The notes below the pieces were generated by a model. The model was not told the origin of the DNA. It was given only the letters and a program-made list of their open reading frames with translations, and searched no databases. From contig JANWVY010000002.1 of assembly GCA_025056455.1 (NCBI GenBank), positions 172,737 to 236,736 on the forward strand: 64,000 nt of DNA, written 5' to 3'. The translations under genes were made by a program, and so were the position numbers. The number at the start of each line of letters is the position of its first letter. Position 1 is the first letter of the stretch. Positions 9,398 through 18,135 of the stretch are shown here, one piece after another. Origin of the DNA: Bryobacteraceae bacterium (lineage in GTDB: Bacteria > Acidobacteriota > Terriglobia > Bryobacterales > Bryobacteraceae).

Positions 9398-10135
9398 TTA
9401 CTTACCGGCGCTGGCCTTCTGCGAACGCTTTAAGAAGTAATCAATGAGCTCCGAGCTTGAATTGCCCATTTCGACGTCAAAGGCTTCCACCCGGTTGGTG
9501 AAGTAGTTAAACATCATCACCGCCGGGATTGCCACGAACAAGCCGAAGGCAGTGGTCACCAGAGCCTCGGAAATTCCGCCTGCCACTGCGCCCAATCCCG
9601 TGGACTTCTCCGTAGAGATTCCTTTGAAGGCGTTGATGATGCCGACCACCGTACCGAACAAGCCGACGAAGGGGCCGGTTGAGCCGATGGTGGCCAGTGA
9701 GGACACGCCACGCTTTAGCTCAGCATGAACGATCGCCTCTGCCCGCTCCAAGGCGCGACGGGAGGCCTCAATCTCATCGCCAGGTATATCGCTGCTCATC
9801 TGGTGGGCACGGAATTCCTGCAGGCCCGCTACCACCACCTTTGCCAAATGACTCTTCTTGTACCGGTCTGCGATCTTAATCGCCTCATCCAGTTTCCCTT
9901 CCCGTAGCGCACCAGCAACGGCTGGAGCAAATTGCCGGGATTGGTCACGGGCGGCCTTATAGGCCAGAAGCCGATCGATCATCACGCCAATCGACCAAGC
10001 CGACATGATGAACAGAATGATGACCACGGCCTTGGCCAGCCATCCCATCTGATTCCACATCGACACAAGGTCAAAGCTGATTGCGCCGCCTTCTTGCAGT
10101 AGCAGGAAGGCCCATACTTGCGTCTGAAGAAGCAT
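9398..10135 (-). CDS. exbB: ExbB/TolQ/MotA-family proton channel protein
   Basis: A 245-residue inner-membrane protein. The ATG at 10135 is chosen because AGGAG lies 12 nt upstream; an alternative start at 10174 would add 13 residues upstream of this site. Three membrane helices are evident: AKAVVIILFIMSAWSIGVMI near residue 33, then the pair in the C-terminal half starting LATIGSTGPFVGLFGTVVGII and ALVTTAFGLFVAIPAVMMFNYF. The TGPFVGLFGTVVGI and TTAFGLFVAIPAV segments are the family hallmark and line the proton path. It follows tonB by 69 nt and precedes two exbD genes, so it is the pentameric motor subunit of a Ton system. TolQ is an alternative label, but the TonB neighbour favours ExbB. 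Confidence 0.93.
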   Translation of the reverse strand: MLLQTQVWAFLLLQEGGAISFDLVSMWNQMGWLAKAVVIILFIMSAWSIGVMIDRLLAYKAARDQSRQFAPAVAGALREGKLDEAIKIADRYKKSHLAKVVVAGLQEFRAHQMSSDIPGDEIEASRRALERAEAIVHAELKRGVSSLATIGSTGPFVGLFGTVVGIINAFKGISTEKSTGLGAVAGGISEALVTTAFGLFVAIPAVMMFNYFTNRVEAFDVEMGNSSSELIDYFLKRSQKASAGK

Positions 10136-10204
10136 ACTCTCTTTTTTCTCCTGCGAGTTGAATCGGTGGACCATTTCGGGAGAAATCCGAAATGTCCGAA
10201 GGTC

Positions 10205-10978
10205 TTACGAGCTCAAGGTGAAGTTTACGTCGATCTGAGTCACCACCTCAACCGGTTCGCCGTTGAGCAAGGTGGGCTGATAAACCCATTGCTTGACCGC
10301 CTCCGTGGCGGCCGGCACCAGCAGCGGATGACCGGAGATCAACTGTAGATTCTGAATCGTGCCGTCCTTGCCAATAATTGCCTGGAACTTCACGGTCCCT
10401 TGAATGCGGGCTTGCTTGGCCAAAGGGGGATAAATCGGCTTGGGCTGACGAATCAGTTTCGCCGATTGAACGTTACCACCGACGCGAATCCTTTGGGGGG
10501 TGGCTGGCTTTTCCTCTTTTTTCACCGGCGGTGGAGGAGGCGGTGGGGGAGCCGCACTAGGAACCGCCCCAATAATGCCACCAATGACGCCGCCTGGGGT
10601 GCCGCCCGGAACACCGCCCGGTACTCCACCCACAACGCCAACGTTGGCGGCCATGGCCGGGGGCAACTCTTCCTCTTTAATCATCGCCACTTCTTTCGGG
10701 ATCTGCTTCGGAGCCAGCAGCTTACCGGCATCAAACTGACGGGGCGCCACTTTGACAATCTTGACCGGTTGCACGGCAGCTGGAGGTGGCGGCGGTGGCG
10801 GCGGAGGCGGAGGCGCCACGAGGAAACTCGTTAACTGAGCCTTGGGCAGTGTGTCTGTGTAGATCAACGGAATCAGGATCATCACGCCGACCAAGGCCAG
10901 CTGCGTAACAAACGACACAAAGACGGTCCAGGGCTTATTGGTTTTCCCTCTTCCGTCAACGAGGCTTTGCTCGAACAT
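10205..10978 (-). CDS. tonB: TonB energy transducer
   Basis: A 257-residue protein with one N-terminal membrane helix (about residues 18-40), then a periplasmic linker with an 11-proline run, a Gly/Pro repeat (GGVPGGVPGGTPGGV) and a second run of eight prolines. The C-terminal TonB domain starts near residue 180 (AKLIRQPKPIYPPLAKQARIQGTV), with the conserved Y-P-P-A/L-K and G-x-V/T elements, and ends at the final residues. GGGGAG precedes the ATG by 8 nt. It transmits ExbB-ExbD motor energy to outer-membrane receptors, of which this window holds three intact and one broken. It follows secF by 52 nt and precedes exbB, so co-transcription is likely. Confidence 0.93.
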   Translation of the reverse strand: MFEQSLVDGRGKTNKPWTVFVSFVTQLALVGVMILIPLIYTDTLPKAQLTSFLVAPPPPPPPPPPPAAVQPVKIVKVAPRQFDAGKLLAPKQIPKEVAMIKEEELPPAMAANVGVVGGVPGGVPGGTPGGVIGGIIGAVPSAAPPPPPPPPVKKEEKPATPQRIRVGGNVQSAKLIRQPKPIYPPLAKQARIQGTVKFQAIIGKDGTIQNLQLISGHPLLVPAATEAVKQWVYQPTLLNGEPVEVVTQIDVNFTLSS

Positions 10979-11030
10979 AGTTTCGTCTCCCCTAGGCCGC
11001 CAGGGTGAATCCCCCGACGGGCGCTAACAG

Positions 11031-12254
11031 CTACTTGACTGCCTTCATTGGTTCCCGGCCTGCAGCCCGTTTCTCTGCAACAGCCGATCCGCTGTCGCCA
11101 GAAGTTCTGCGGGACCGCCTTTCGGTCCAATCCTTCCAAAAAATCAAAATCGGACTGGCGATAAAAATCGAAGAGTACGTGCCAACGATAATACCCACGA
11201 CCAGAGCAAACGCAAACCCGTTCAACACCTGGCCCCCAAACAGCCACAACGCGAACGCGGACAGAAAAGTAAGCCCCGAGGTGAGCACAGTGCGGCTAAG
11301 CGTCTGGTTAATCGACAAGTTCACCAGATTGGGAAATTTTTCCCGACGCATCAACTTCAGATTTTCGCGAATCCGATCAAACACCACAATGGTGTCGTTC
11401 ATCGAATAACCAACCAGCGTCAACAGCGCCGCCACGACTGTCAATGAGATTTCTTTATTAAAGATCGAAAACAATCCGATAGTGATGATCGTATCGTGGA
11501 AAACAGCAATCACCGCCGCCACACCGTAGATGGTTTCAAACCGGAAAGCAATGTAGACCAGCATCCCGGCCAGTGCGTACAGCGTGGCGAGAATCGCCTG
11601 ATTCCTCAGTTCGGCCCCAATTTTCGGCCCTACGATCTCTACGCTTCGAATTGCAAACGGCGACAGCGCCACTTCCTGTTTGATGACATTGAGAATGGCT
11701 GGGGTGACGCCCGGCACGGCGCTTAGTTGGTCCAGGGACGAGAGGATACCAAAGTTCGGCCCTCCGTCGCGGAAATTCATAATCGCTTTTGCCAGGTCCG
11801 CCAACTGCTGGTCGCTGAGGCCTACCGAAGCCCGCTGGAGCGGATCCCGCAGCCGCGCCGCCAACTCGCCTGCACCCGTGTTGTGTAGATCTAGCTTGCC
11901 CCCGGTCTGGCCGAAATTAGCCGCCAAGGTCTCCACCACCAGCCGGCGGGCGCTGTCCAAATCCTTTTCTTGCTTCTGCTCAACCCCAATAATCACTTCC
12001 TGGGTCCCAGGAATTTCAACGACTGAAATTTCTCCGGGAATCTTTTGACTCAGCGCGGAGCGGAGCTTTTCAACCGGCGGGGTCTGGGCAAACTTGACAT
12101 ACATGTTCACCCCACCAGCGAAATCAATGCCGTATTTCGGACCGCCTTTGACGATGAGACTAACCACCCCCGCCGCCGTCAACAAAAGCGACGCGATGAT
12201 AAAAGGCCACTTCTTGCCAAGGAAGTCAAAATTCGCGTTCTTAAATAACTCCAT
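11031..12254 (-). CDS. secF: Protein translocase subunit SecF
   Basis: A 407-residue RND-type Sec accessory protein with six predicted membrane helices. The first helix (FIIASLLLTAAGVVSLIV) is followed by the family motif YGIDFAGG. A longer than usual periplasmic domain (about residues 55-215) precedes the C-terminal helix bundle with YIAFRFETIYGVAAVIAVFHD and GYSMNDTIVVFDRIREN. SecF works with SecD to use proton motive force to pull proteins through SecYEG. A C-terminal arginine/lysine-rich tail of about 30 residues extends past the last helix. Gene order yajC-secD-secF is the classical one; here it runs straight on into tonB. Confidence 0.96.
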   Translation of the reverse strand: MELFKNANFDFLGKKWPFIIASLLLTAAGVVSLIVKGGPKYGIDFAGGVNMYVKFAQTPPVEKLRSALSQKIPGEISVVEIPGTQEVIIGVEQKQEKDLDSARRLVVETLAANFGQTGGKLDLHNTGAGELAARLRDPLQRASVGLSDQQLADLAKAIMNFRDGGPNFGILSSLDQLSAVPGVTPAILNVIKQEVALSPFAIRSVEIVGPKIGAELRNQAILATLYALAGMLVYIAFRFETIYGVAAVIAVFHDTIITIGLFSIFNKEISLTVVAALLTLVGYSMNDTIVVFDRIRENLKLMRREKFPNLVNLSINQTLSRTVLTSGLTFLSAFALWLFGGQVLNGFAFALVVGIIVGTYSSIFIASPILIFWKDWTERRSRRTSGDSGSAVAEKRAAGREPMKAVK

Positions 12255-12374
12255 GCAGCTCTTATTTCCGGCAGCCTACACCGATAGACACCAGACCCCT
12301 CCGATCGGTTCCCGGAGCGACGAACTTGCCGATTTGAGATGACCCAACAAAACTACCACAATCCCGACGCAGAC

Positions 12375-13991
12375 TCAAATACTCAAACTCGTTACATTCT
12401 TTTTTCCGGCCAAATCCCAGTCAAATAGGAAACGGGACACGAAAATCGAAGTGAAGAGGTTGGCAATCAGACCAATGACCAGGGTCACGGCAAACCCCTT
12501 GACGGGACCCGTACCGAAGATAAACAAAAACGCACAGCTCACCACTGTGGTCACGTGGGTGTCAATGATCGTGACGAAGGCTTTGTTAAAACCCGCGTCA
12601 ATAGCCGCTAACACGCCCTTGCCGGCCTTGAGCTCTTCCCGAATCCGTTCAAAGATCAGAACGTTAGAGTCTACGGCCATACCGATCAGCAGAATGATGC
12701 CAGCAATCCCCGGCAGCGTTAAAACAGCGCCTGAGTAAGCGAGCACGCCAATCAGAATCAAGGCGTTTAGAACCAGAGCCACAGTCGCGTTCACACCGGC
12801 GCGCCGGTAGTAAACCAGCATCACCAGCACCACAGCCAGCAACCCGACAATCCCGCTGATGATTCCCTGGCGAATGGAATCGGCGCCGAGGGAAGGGCCC
12901 ACGGTTCGCTCTTCCAAGTAAGTGACCGAGGCGGGAAGCGAGCCGGCTCGCAAGATCAAAGCGAGGTCGCTGGCCTCCTGCTGGTCATTGGCGCCCGTAA
13001 TGCGGCCGCTATCGCTGATGCGGTTCTGAATGACCGGAGCGCTGCGAATGTTGTTGTCCAGCACAATTGCTAGCCGCTTGTTGATGTGTGTTTCGGTGAA
13101 GCGCTCAAAACGTCGCGCCGCATCTTGGTTCAACGTAAACGCCGTTTCCCACTTGCCAAACTCACCCTGCTGGGCCCGGGCGCTGCGCAGGTCACGTCCC
13201 GTAATGACTGGCGTACGGGCCACCACAAAGTAGGCTTCCGGTTCGCCTGCACGAGCGCTTTGCCGAAGGATTTTGGAATTGAGCGGCAACACCCCCCCGT
13301 AGTTCAACCGCGCCTGCTCGGCGGTGGCAAAAGGACCATCCTTAACTTCGTACAACTCCAACAGGGCGGCGGTACCAAGAATCTGCTTTACCCGGGCCGG
13401 ATCATCCACGCCCGGCATCTGAATCAGCAATTCCGCTTCGGCGTCGCTGCGGCCCCGAGGCTGCACCGTGGATTCGGTTAATCCCAATCCATTGATCCGG
13501 CTCTCGATCGTCGCCATGGAGCGCGCCAGCGTATCGCGGCGCAACTCCAGCGCCTTGGTCGGTTTCATGGTCAAGCGGTAATCCGTCGAGTTGATCGCAG
13601 TCAGTACCCAGGCATCGAACTTTTCGCTCACTAGAGACCGGATGGCGCCCGTTTTGTCAAGCGGAACACCCTTGATGACAATCTCAATTTTGTCCGCTTC
13701 TTCGAGAGTGGCCGGATCGTTGCGCTCAATTGAACTGAAGACGATATTCTGCCGGTTTAATTCGTCTTTCAGGCGCTCAATATCGGCATCCGCTTCGGCC
13801 TTAAAAGCGTCCTGCACCTGGACCTGCAGCACGAGGTGAGATCCTCCTCGCAGATCCAGACCGAGCTTGATGTTGTTGCGAAGATTTCGGAGCAGCTCGT
13901 CTTTGGACTTCGGCAAGCCAACGATGCCGTATAGACAGACCAAGATCGTGGCCAGAATAATCAGAAACTTGGTTCTTAGCTTACTTTGCAT
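12375..13991 (-). CDS. secD: Protein translocase subunit SecD
   Basis: A 538-residue protein beginning at ATG 13991 (MQSKLRTKFLII), with AAGG about 11 nt upstream. A longer frame from a GTG at 14063 would overlap yajC by 32 nt and add a Pro/Ser-rich tail before the first helix, which is less likely. Visible landmarks are the first helix, the LGLDLRGGSHLVL motif just after it, the large periplasmic domain (about residues 60-345) and the C-terminal six-helix RND bundle with GIAGIILLIGMAVDSNVLIFERIREEL. It forms the SecDF complex with the next gene. The 120-nt gap to secF is modest and I see no terminator in it. Confidence 0.96.
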   Translation of the reverse strand: MQSKLRTKFLIILATILVCLYGIVGLPKSKDELLRNLRNNIKLGLDLRGGSHLVLQVQVQDAFKAEADADIERLKDELNRQNIVFSSIERNDPATLEEADKIEIVIKGVPLDKTGAIRSLVSEKFDAWVLTAINSTDYRLTMKPTKALELRRDTLARSMATIESRINGLGLTESTVQPRGRSDAEAELLIQMPGVDDPARVKQILGTAALLELYEVKDGPFATAEQARLNYGGVLPLNSKILRQSARAGEPEAYFVVARTPVITGRDLRSARAQQGEFGKWETAFTLNQDAARRFERFTETHINKRLAIVLDNNIRSAPVIQNRISDSGRITGANDQQEASDLALILRAGSLPASVTYLEERTVGPSLGADSIRQGIISGIVGLLAVVLVMLVYYRRAGVNATVALVLNALILIGVLAYSGAVLTLPGIAGIILLIGMAVDSNVLIFERIREELKAGKGVLAAIDAGFNKAFVTIIDTHVTTVVSCAFLFIFGTGPVKGFAVTLVIGLIANLFTSIFVSRFLFDWDLAGKKNVTSLSI

Positions 13992-14031
13992 CAATCCCAA
14001 ACCTTTCGGTTGCGACGGCGGTGAAGGCTCA

Positions 14032-14364
14032 TCACTTCGAGGAGGTTGTGGCCGCATCGTCACTCAAACGGCTTGAAACCGCGTGGCGGGCCACTTGAAT
14101 CTTGATGTTATCGGGTTTGACTCGAAGAATGATGGAATCCTCCGTGAGCGAAACGATCGTCCCAATGATTCCCCCCGTGGTCAGCACGACATTGCCCGAT
14201 TGCAGCTCAGCAATCATGCGCTGCTGTTCCTTGCGCTGCTTGGCCATGGGACGCAACATCAGGAAGTAGAAAATGGCGAAGATTAAAATGAGAGGCAAAA
14301 AGCTCAGCGCCGGGTGAGGCGCCGGGCCGCTTGCTGCCTGGATGAGAAACCACGCTGGAACCAC
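14032..14364 (-). CDS. yajC: Preprotein translocase subunit YajC
   Basis: A 110-residue inner-membrane protein started here at GTG 14364. GGGAG lies 8 nt before it, and the resulting N-terminus (VVPAWFLIQAASG) matches the short periplasmic leader normal for the family. An upstream TTG at 14412 would add 16 non-conserved residues. A single helix (FLPLILIFAIFYFLMLRPM) ends in the conserved FYF-x-x-x-RP-x-x-K pattern, followed by a cytoplasmic domain with GNVVLTTGGIIGTIVSLTED. YajC associates with SecDF-YidC. It is the first gene of the minus-strand cluster and is divergent from the aminotransferase at 14634, so the 269-nt space between should hold both promoters. Confidence 0.93.
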   Translation of the reverse strand: MVPAWFLIQAASGPAPHPALSFLPLILIFAIFYFLMLRPMAKQRKEQQRMIAELQSGNVVLTTGGIIGTIVSLTEDSIILRVKPDNIKIQVARHAVSSRLSDDAATTSSK

Positions 14365-14633
14365 TCCATCCACTCCCGCATCCGCTCTCAAGCTCTCTAA
14401 CGCCCGGCTCAAAGGGTGAGGACGCTGGCGGGAAATTCACACCGCAAGCGCCCTGGTGTACGGCTTGTGCCGCGCGCTAGCCAATCGCTTTCCGAGGCCC
14501 TAAGCAACCGAGTCTCGCCTATTCGGGACGGGAAGTCAAGCGCACCCGATTCGCAGCGTCGTATCCCAGCTTGCTCGATCGTCAAAACCGTTGGCCTCGG
14601 CGCTTGCCAACGCTTCCAACGTATACTGAAAGA

Positions 14634-15569
14634 ATGTTGACGCCCACCGAAAAGATCTGGCACAACGGGAAATTCATTCCGTGGAGCGAGGCCACGATTC
14701 ACGTGCTGGCCCACACTGTCAGTTATGCCAGCGCCGTCTTTGAAGGCATCCGTTGTTATAAAACTCCCTCTGGCCCCGCGCTGTTTCGCCTCAAGGAGCA
14801 TGTCCGCCGCATGCTGGACTCAGCGAAAATCTACCGCATGGAAGTCCCCTACGATCTCCCCACGCTAGCGGCAGCGATGGTGGAGTTGGTGCGAGTCAAC
14901 AAGCTGGAATCCTGCTACCTGCGTCCCATTGTCTTGCGCGGTTACGGAGAGATGGGCGTGCTCGGTCTCAAAAACCCAATCGAGACCTATATCGCCTGCT
15001 GGGAATGGGGAAAGTATCTGGGCGAGGAAGCCTTGGCTGAAGGCGTGGATGTTTGCGTCTCCAGCTGGAAGCGCATAGCTCCGAACACCCTGCCCGCCCT
15101 CGCCAAGGCGGCCTGTAATTACATGAACTCGCAGTTAATTCGCATGGAAGCGCACATCAATGGCTATGCGGAAGGCATTGCGCTCGACGAGCAGGGCTAC
15201 GTCAGCGAGGGCTCTGGCGAGAACATCTTTGTGATCCGCGATGGCAAACTCCACACTCCTCCGCTCGGCGCCTCCGTCTTGCCCGGCATCACCCGCGATT
15301 CGGTCCTTCAGATCGCAAGCTGGCTCAATCTTCCTGTGATTGAAACAATCATTCCCCGCGAGATGCTCTATATTGCCGACGAAGTCTTCTTCACGGGTAC
15401 GGCGGCAGAGGTGACACCCATCCGCTCAATTGATCGAATCCCGGTCGGCAACGGCCGCCGCGGTCCCATTACCGAGAAAATTCAAAGAGAATTCTTCGCC
15501 ATCATTCAAGGTACTTCGCCAGATCGATGGAACTGGTTGACGCCCGTCCCCGTGGCCGTTGGGGCCTAA
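14634..15569 (+). CDS. ilvE: Branched-chain amino acid aminotransferase
   Basis: A 311-residue fold-type IV PLP enzyme that transaminates leucine, isoleucine and valine with 2-oxoglutarate. The PLP lysine is K158 in LPALAKAACNYMNS. The cofactor-binding glutamate lies in the EGSGENIFVIRDG segment, and the opening KIWHNGKFIPWSEA plus VFEGIRCYKT are diagnostic of the IlvE group. ATG 14634 is chosen because it gives the conserved N-terminus; an upstream start at 14571 would add 21 residues unlike the family. The ribosome site is weak (GAAAGA). The C-terminus extends about 15 residues past the family core. No other ilv gene is near, so it stands alone divergent to yajC. Confidence 0.93.
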   Translation: MLTPTEKIWHNGKFIPWSEATIHVLAHTVSYASAVFEGIRCYKTPSGPALFRLKEHVRRMLDSAKIYRMEVPYDLPTLAAAMVELVRVNKLESCYLRPIVLRGYGEMGVLGLKNPIETYIACWEWGKYLGEEALAEGVDVCVSSWKRIAPNTLPALAKAACNYMNSQLIRMEAHINGYAEGIALDEQGYVSEGSGENIFVIRDGKLHTPPLGASVLPGITRDSVLQIASWLNLPVIETIIPREMLYIADEVFFTGTAAEVTPIRSIDRIPVGNGRRGPITEKIQREFFAIIQGTSPDRWNWLTPVPVAVGA

Positions 15570-15691
15570 GCTGCCAAAGTCGCGATACGCCGCAAGCAAG
15601 CTCTGCACCCCAGATTCCGTTTTGACGCTGTCAGGCAGGGAATTAACTCGAGAAAGACCGAACTGGGAAAACCAAAGATCTCAACTTCAGA

Positions 15692-15710
15692 TTTAAGATT
15701 ATCTTCTAAA
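15692..15710. promoter_or_regulatory. AT-rich operator-like palindrome upstream of the ATP-grasp-like gene
   Basis: Within a strikingly AT-rich patch (about 15671-15738) the sequence TTTAAGATTATCTTCTAAA forms an imperfect palindrome with a perfect core AAGAT-T-ATCTT. It sits about 100 nt before the gene at 15814 and after ilvE, where a promoter for the next gene is expected. This is positional evidence only. Confidence 0.2.
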
Positions 15711-15813
15711 CATCAGATTCTTAAATACTTAACTAGCGAATTGGCTGGCGCCGGCAACTGCTCATTTGCAATTATGTGTCATACTGAAAGAAGGGAGCGC
15801 TGCCGCTAAAGCC

Positions 15814-17169
15814 ATGACGCAATTGAGCGAGGCCATCGCCCGCTACCATAAGATTCTCGAATCGGAACCCTACCGGGACCTTTCCTGGACGGATGAACTC
15901 CGAAAGCGAATGCAGGAATCTGGCCTGGTAGTTTCCTCTCGCCCTGTTTGTCCTGTTCTTCGCCCTCACTTTCTCACCACCCGCCAGTATGCGAATTTGG
16001 TGAAAAGCTCAGAAGTGTTAATGGCGGCGATCGACCGCATCAAGCGAATGGCGCTGGCCAACCCCAGTCTTCAAAACCGGATGGAACTGTTGCCAGCGGA
16101 AAAAATGCTCGCCGCCATCGATCCGGGCTATCACTTTCTTTCTGTCTCGTCCCTGCTTGAAACGAGCCTTTCGAACGGGCACATGCGCTTCCTGGACTAT
16201 GAGGCCGATGCTCCGATGGGTTTGGCCTATTCGGAATTGCTCACTCAGCTGTTTCTGGAGACGGGCCCGGTCAAGGAATTTCGCAAGCGTTATAACCTGA
16301 CGCGCATGCCGGGCCCGAAAGCTTTACTCAATTCTTTGTTGAAGGCCTACAAGGACTTTGGTGGCAGCAAACAGCCGAACATCGCGATTGTGGAGCTCAA
16401 ACAACCTTTCCAGACCACCGAATCGGCCGAATACGGGCTGCTAGCAGAGGCCTTCCGGAAGCTCGGTTACCTCACCGAGGTGGTGAATTTAGATCAGTTG
16501 GAGTACAAGAACCGGGTTTTACGCCGCGGCGACTTCTCTATCGACCTGGTCTATCGCTGCGTCCGCGTGTCGGACTTTCTGCTCCGTCATGACCTTAGCC
16601 ACCCGCTGGTGCGGGCCTATCGGGACCGAGCGGTGTGCATGGTGAATAGCTTCCGCGCAGAATTGGCTCGCAAAAAGGCTATTTTCGACCTGCTGACCGA
16701 TGATGCGCTGACACAGAGTTTTCCTCCTGCGGAGCGGAAAGTCATTCGGGAATCTATTCCCTGGACTCGGGTCGTGCATGAGACCACAACGACTTATGGC
16801 GACCAGCGGGTAGACCTCCTGGACTTCATCCAGCGTAACCGCCAGACTCTGGTTCTCCGTCCCAATGATGACTCTTCCGATTTACACGAGTATCGCGGCT
16901 GGGAAACCGATGATGCGGGATGGGAACGAGCCCTGAAAACCGCCCTCCGTCATCCTTACGTCGTACAGGAGAAAACCGAACCCTCAACGGCAGTTTTTCC
17001 CGTGATGCAATGGGGGTCGGTAGAGATGAAGACGGTCCGGGTGGATGTGTTACCTCACCACTTGATCGGGCGAGTACAAGGGGCAACGTCGTGGATTTCA
17101 GCGGTCGATTCCGGCCGGTTCTCTACTCTCAGCGGCGTAGTTCCCACCTTTCTTGTGGAGCCGAAGTGA
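15814..17169 (+). CDS. Circularly permuted ATP-grasp-like protein of unknown function
   Basis: A 451-residue soluble protein. The C-terminal part (about residues 345-451) resembles the circularly permuted ATP-grasp / glutathionylspermidine-synthase group: LRPNDD, then GWETDDAGWERAL, then PYVVQEKTE, then a C-terminal DSGRFSTLSGVVPTFLVE. In that group the LKPNDD motif is normally followed by a glycine-rich YGGKG-type loop. Here the loop reads SSDLHEYRG, so nucleotide binding may be altered or lost. ATG 15814 is preferred over an upstream TTG at 15766, although GGGAG lies rather far (about 20 nt) from it. It is followed after 62 nt by the DUF4198 gene. Family resemblance is by eye; substrate unknown. 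ATP-grasp ligases of this kind join carboxylates to amines. Confidence 0.6.
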   Translation: MTQLSEAIARYHKILESEPYRDLSWTDELRKRMQESGLVVSSRPVCPVLRPHFLTTRQYANLVKSSEVLMAAIDRIKRMALANPSLQNRMELLPAEKMLAAIDPGYHFLSVSSLLETSLSNGHMRFLDYEADAPMGLAYSELLTQLFLETGPVKEFRKRYNLTRMPGPKALLNSLLKAYKDFGGSKQPNIAIVELKQPFQTTESAEYGLLAEAFRKLGYLTEVVNLDQLEYKNRVLRRGDFSIDLVYRCVRVSDFLLRHDLSHPLVRAYRDRAVCMVNSFRAELARKKAIFDLLTDDALTQSFPPAERKVIRESIPWTRVVHETTTTYGDQRVDLLDFIQRNRQTLVLRPNDDSSDLHEYRGWETDDAGWERALKTALRHPYVVQEKTEPSTAVFPVMQWGSVEMKTVRVDVLPHHLIGRVQGATSWISAVDSGRFSTLSGVVPTFLVEPK

Positions 17170-17231
17170 GCGTTCTCGACGGTCCAGGAGCGCGTGCCCA
17201 CTTCGTGCAGGAAACAACACGGAGACTGACC

Positions 17232-18056
17232 ATGACGAGTCGCTCTCGCTCTGTGGTCACTAGGGGCTTGGTTGCGCTGCTGCTTTCCGCCACGCCTGCT
17301 CTTTCCCATGTACTCTACTTGATGCCCCAACCGTTTGTCACCGAAGCTGGCGCGGTGCTAAAAGTCCACTTCGAAAACGGCGACTTTTTCCCGCTTGGGG
17401 GTTCGCCAGTGGATCCTGCACGCTTGCGCAACACGCATCTGATTTGTAAGTCAGGCCGGGTGGCGCTTGAAAATTTCCAGGCGGGAAAATCTCGTACCGA
17501 GGCCACGGTGCGCACACCTTCGTCAGGGCTCGGGACGCTCACTGCGGAAACCTTGCCCCGCTTTATTGAACTTGCCCCGCCCAAATTTCTCTCCTATCTC
17601 AAACATGAGCACCTGACTCATGTCATCAATTGGCGGATGAAACATGGGGAAAGTCAGAAACCAGGCCGCGAACAATACAGTAAATACGTGAAAGCAATCG
17701 TGCGGATGGGAGCCAGTGACGGCTTTCTGCCTCAGGCCGGCCTGGTGGTAGAGTTTGTTCCTCTGACGGATCCCTATAGCCTTCGCACAGGTGACGCCTT
17801 GCCTGTCCAATTGATCTTCCGCGGCCAGCCTGCCAGCGACGTAGCGGTTCACGCAGCTTGGCTGGAGCGCGGAAAAGCCATTTACCGGATGGTTGGACGG
17901 ACGGATCCGCAGGGCCGGATCAGCGTTCCCATTCGAGCTGCCGGGCCGCACCGTCTACATGCCATTATCATGGAGCGCTGCCGGGAACAAGACGTGGCGG
18001 ACTGGGAGAGTTTTTGGGCTAGCCTGACGTTTGAGATTCCCGTCGTAAAGCGCTAG
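17232..18056 (+). CDS. Exported DUF4198-like protein
   Basis: A 274-residue protein starting at ATG 17232 with GGAG 7 nt upstream. The signal peptide ends near TPALSHV, so the mature protein begins with histidine, as in DUF4198 and NikM-like periplasmic proteins where an N-terminal histidine can bind metal. The body shows a beta-sandwich pattern: FVTEAGAVLKVHFENGDFFP early, and TDPYSLRTGDALPVQLIFRGQPASDVAVHAAW with VGRTDPQGRISVPI in the C-terminal half, the latter typical of DUF4198. No membrane segment beyond the signal is seen. A role in metal or small-ligand handling is inference from the family. It is probably co-transcribed with the ATP-grasp-like gene. Confidence 0.65.
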   Translation: MTSRSRSVVTRGLVALLLSATPALSHVLYLMPQPFVTEAGAVLKVHFENGDFFPLGGSPVDPARLRNTHLICKSGRVALENFQAGKSRTEATVRTPSSGLGTLTAETLPRFIELAPPKFLSYLKHEHLTHVINWRMKHGESQKPGREQYSKYVKAIVRMGASDGFLPQAGLVVEFVPLTDPYSLRTGDALPVQLIFRGQPASDVAVHAAWLERGKAIYRMVGRTDPQGRISVPIRAAGPHRLHAIIMERCREQDVADWESFWASLTFEIPVVKR

Positions 18057-18135
18057 CGTGACCGGACTTGGTCGCAGCAGGCGTGGGCACTCGGAGAAGG
18101 TTCGAGGGGCGAAAGGGGTGGACCGAAGAGCTTTC

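Noticed and set aside
13992-14063. Longer SecD start at GTG 14063
   Set aside because: It overlaps yajC, adds a Pro/Ser-rich stretch ahead of the first helix and has no better ribosome site than ATG 13991.
14409-14801. Minus-strand frame over the ilvE start
   Set aside because: It is antisense to ilvE and has no homology I can see.
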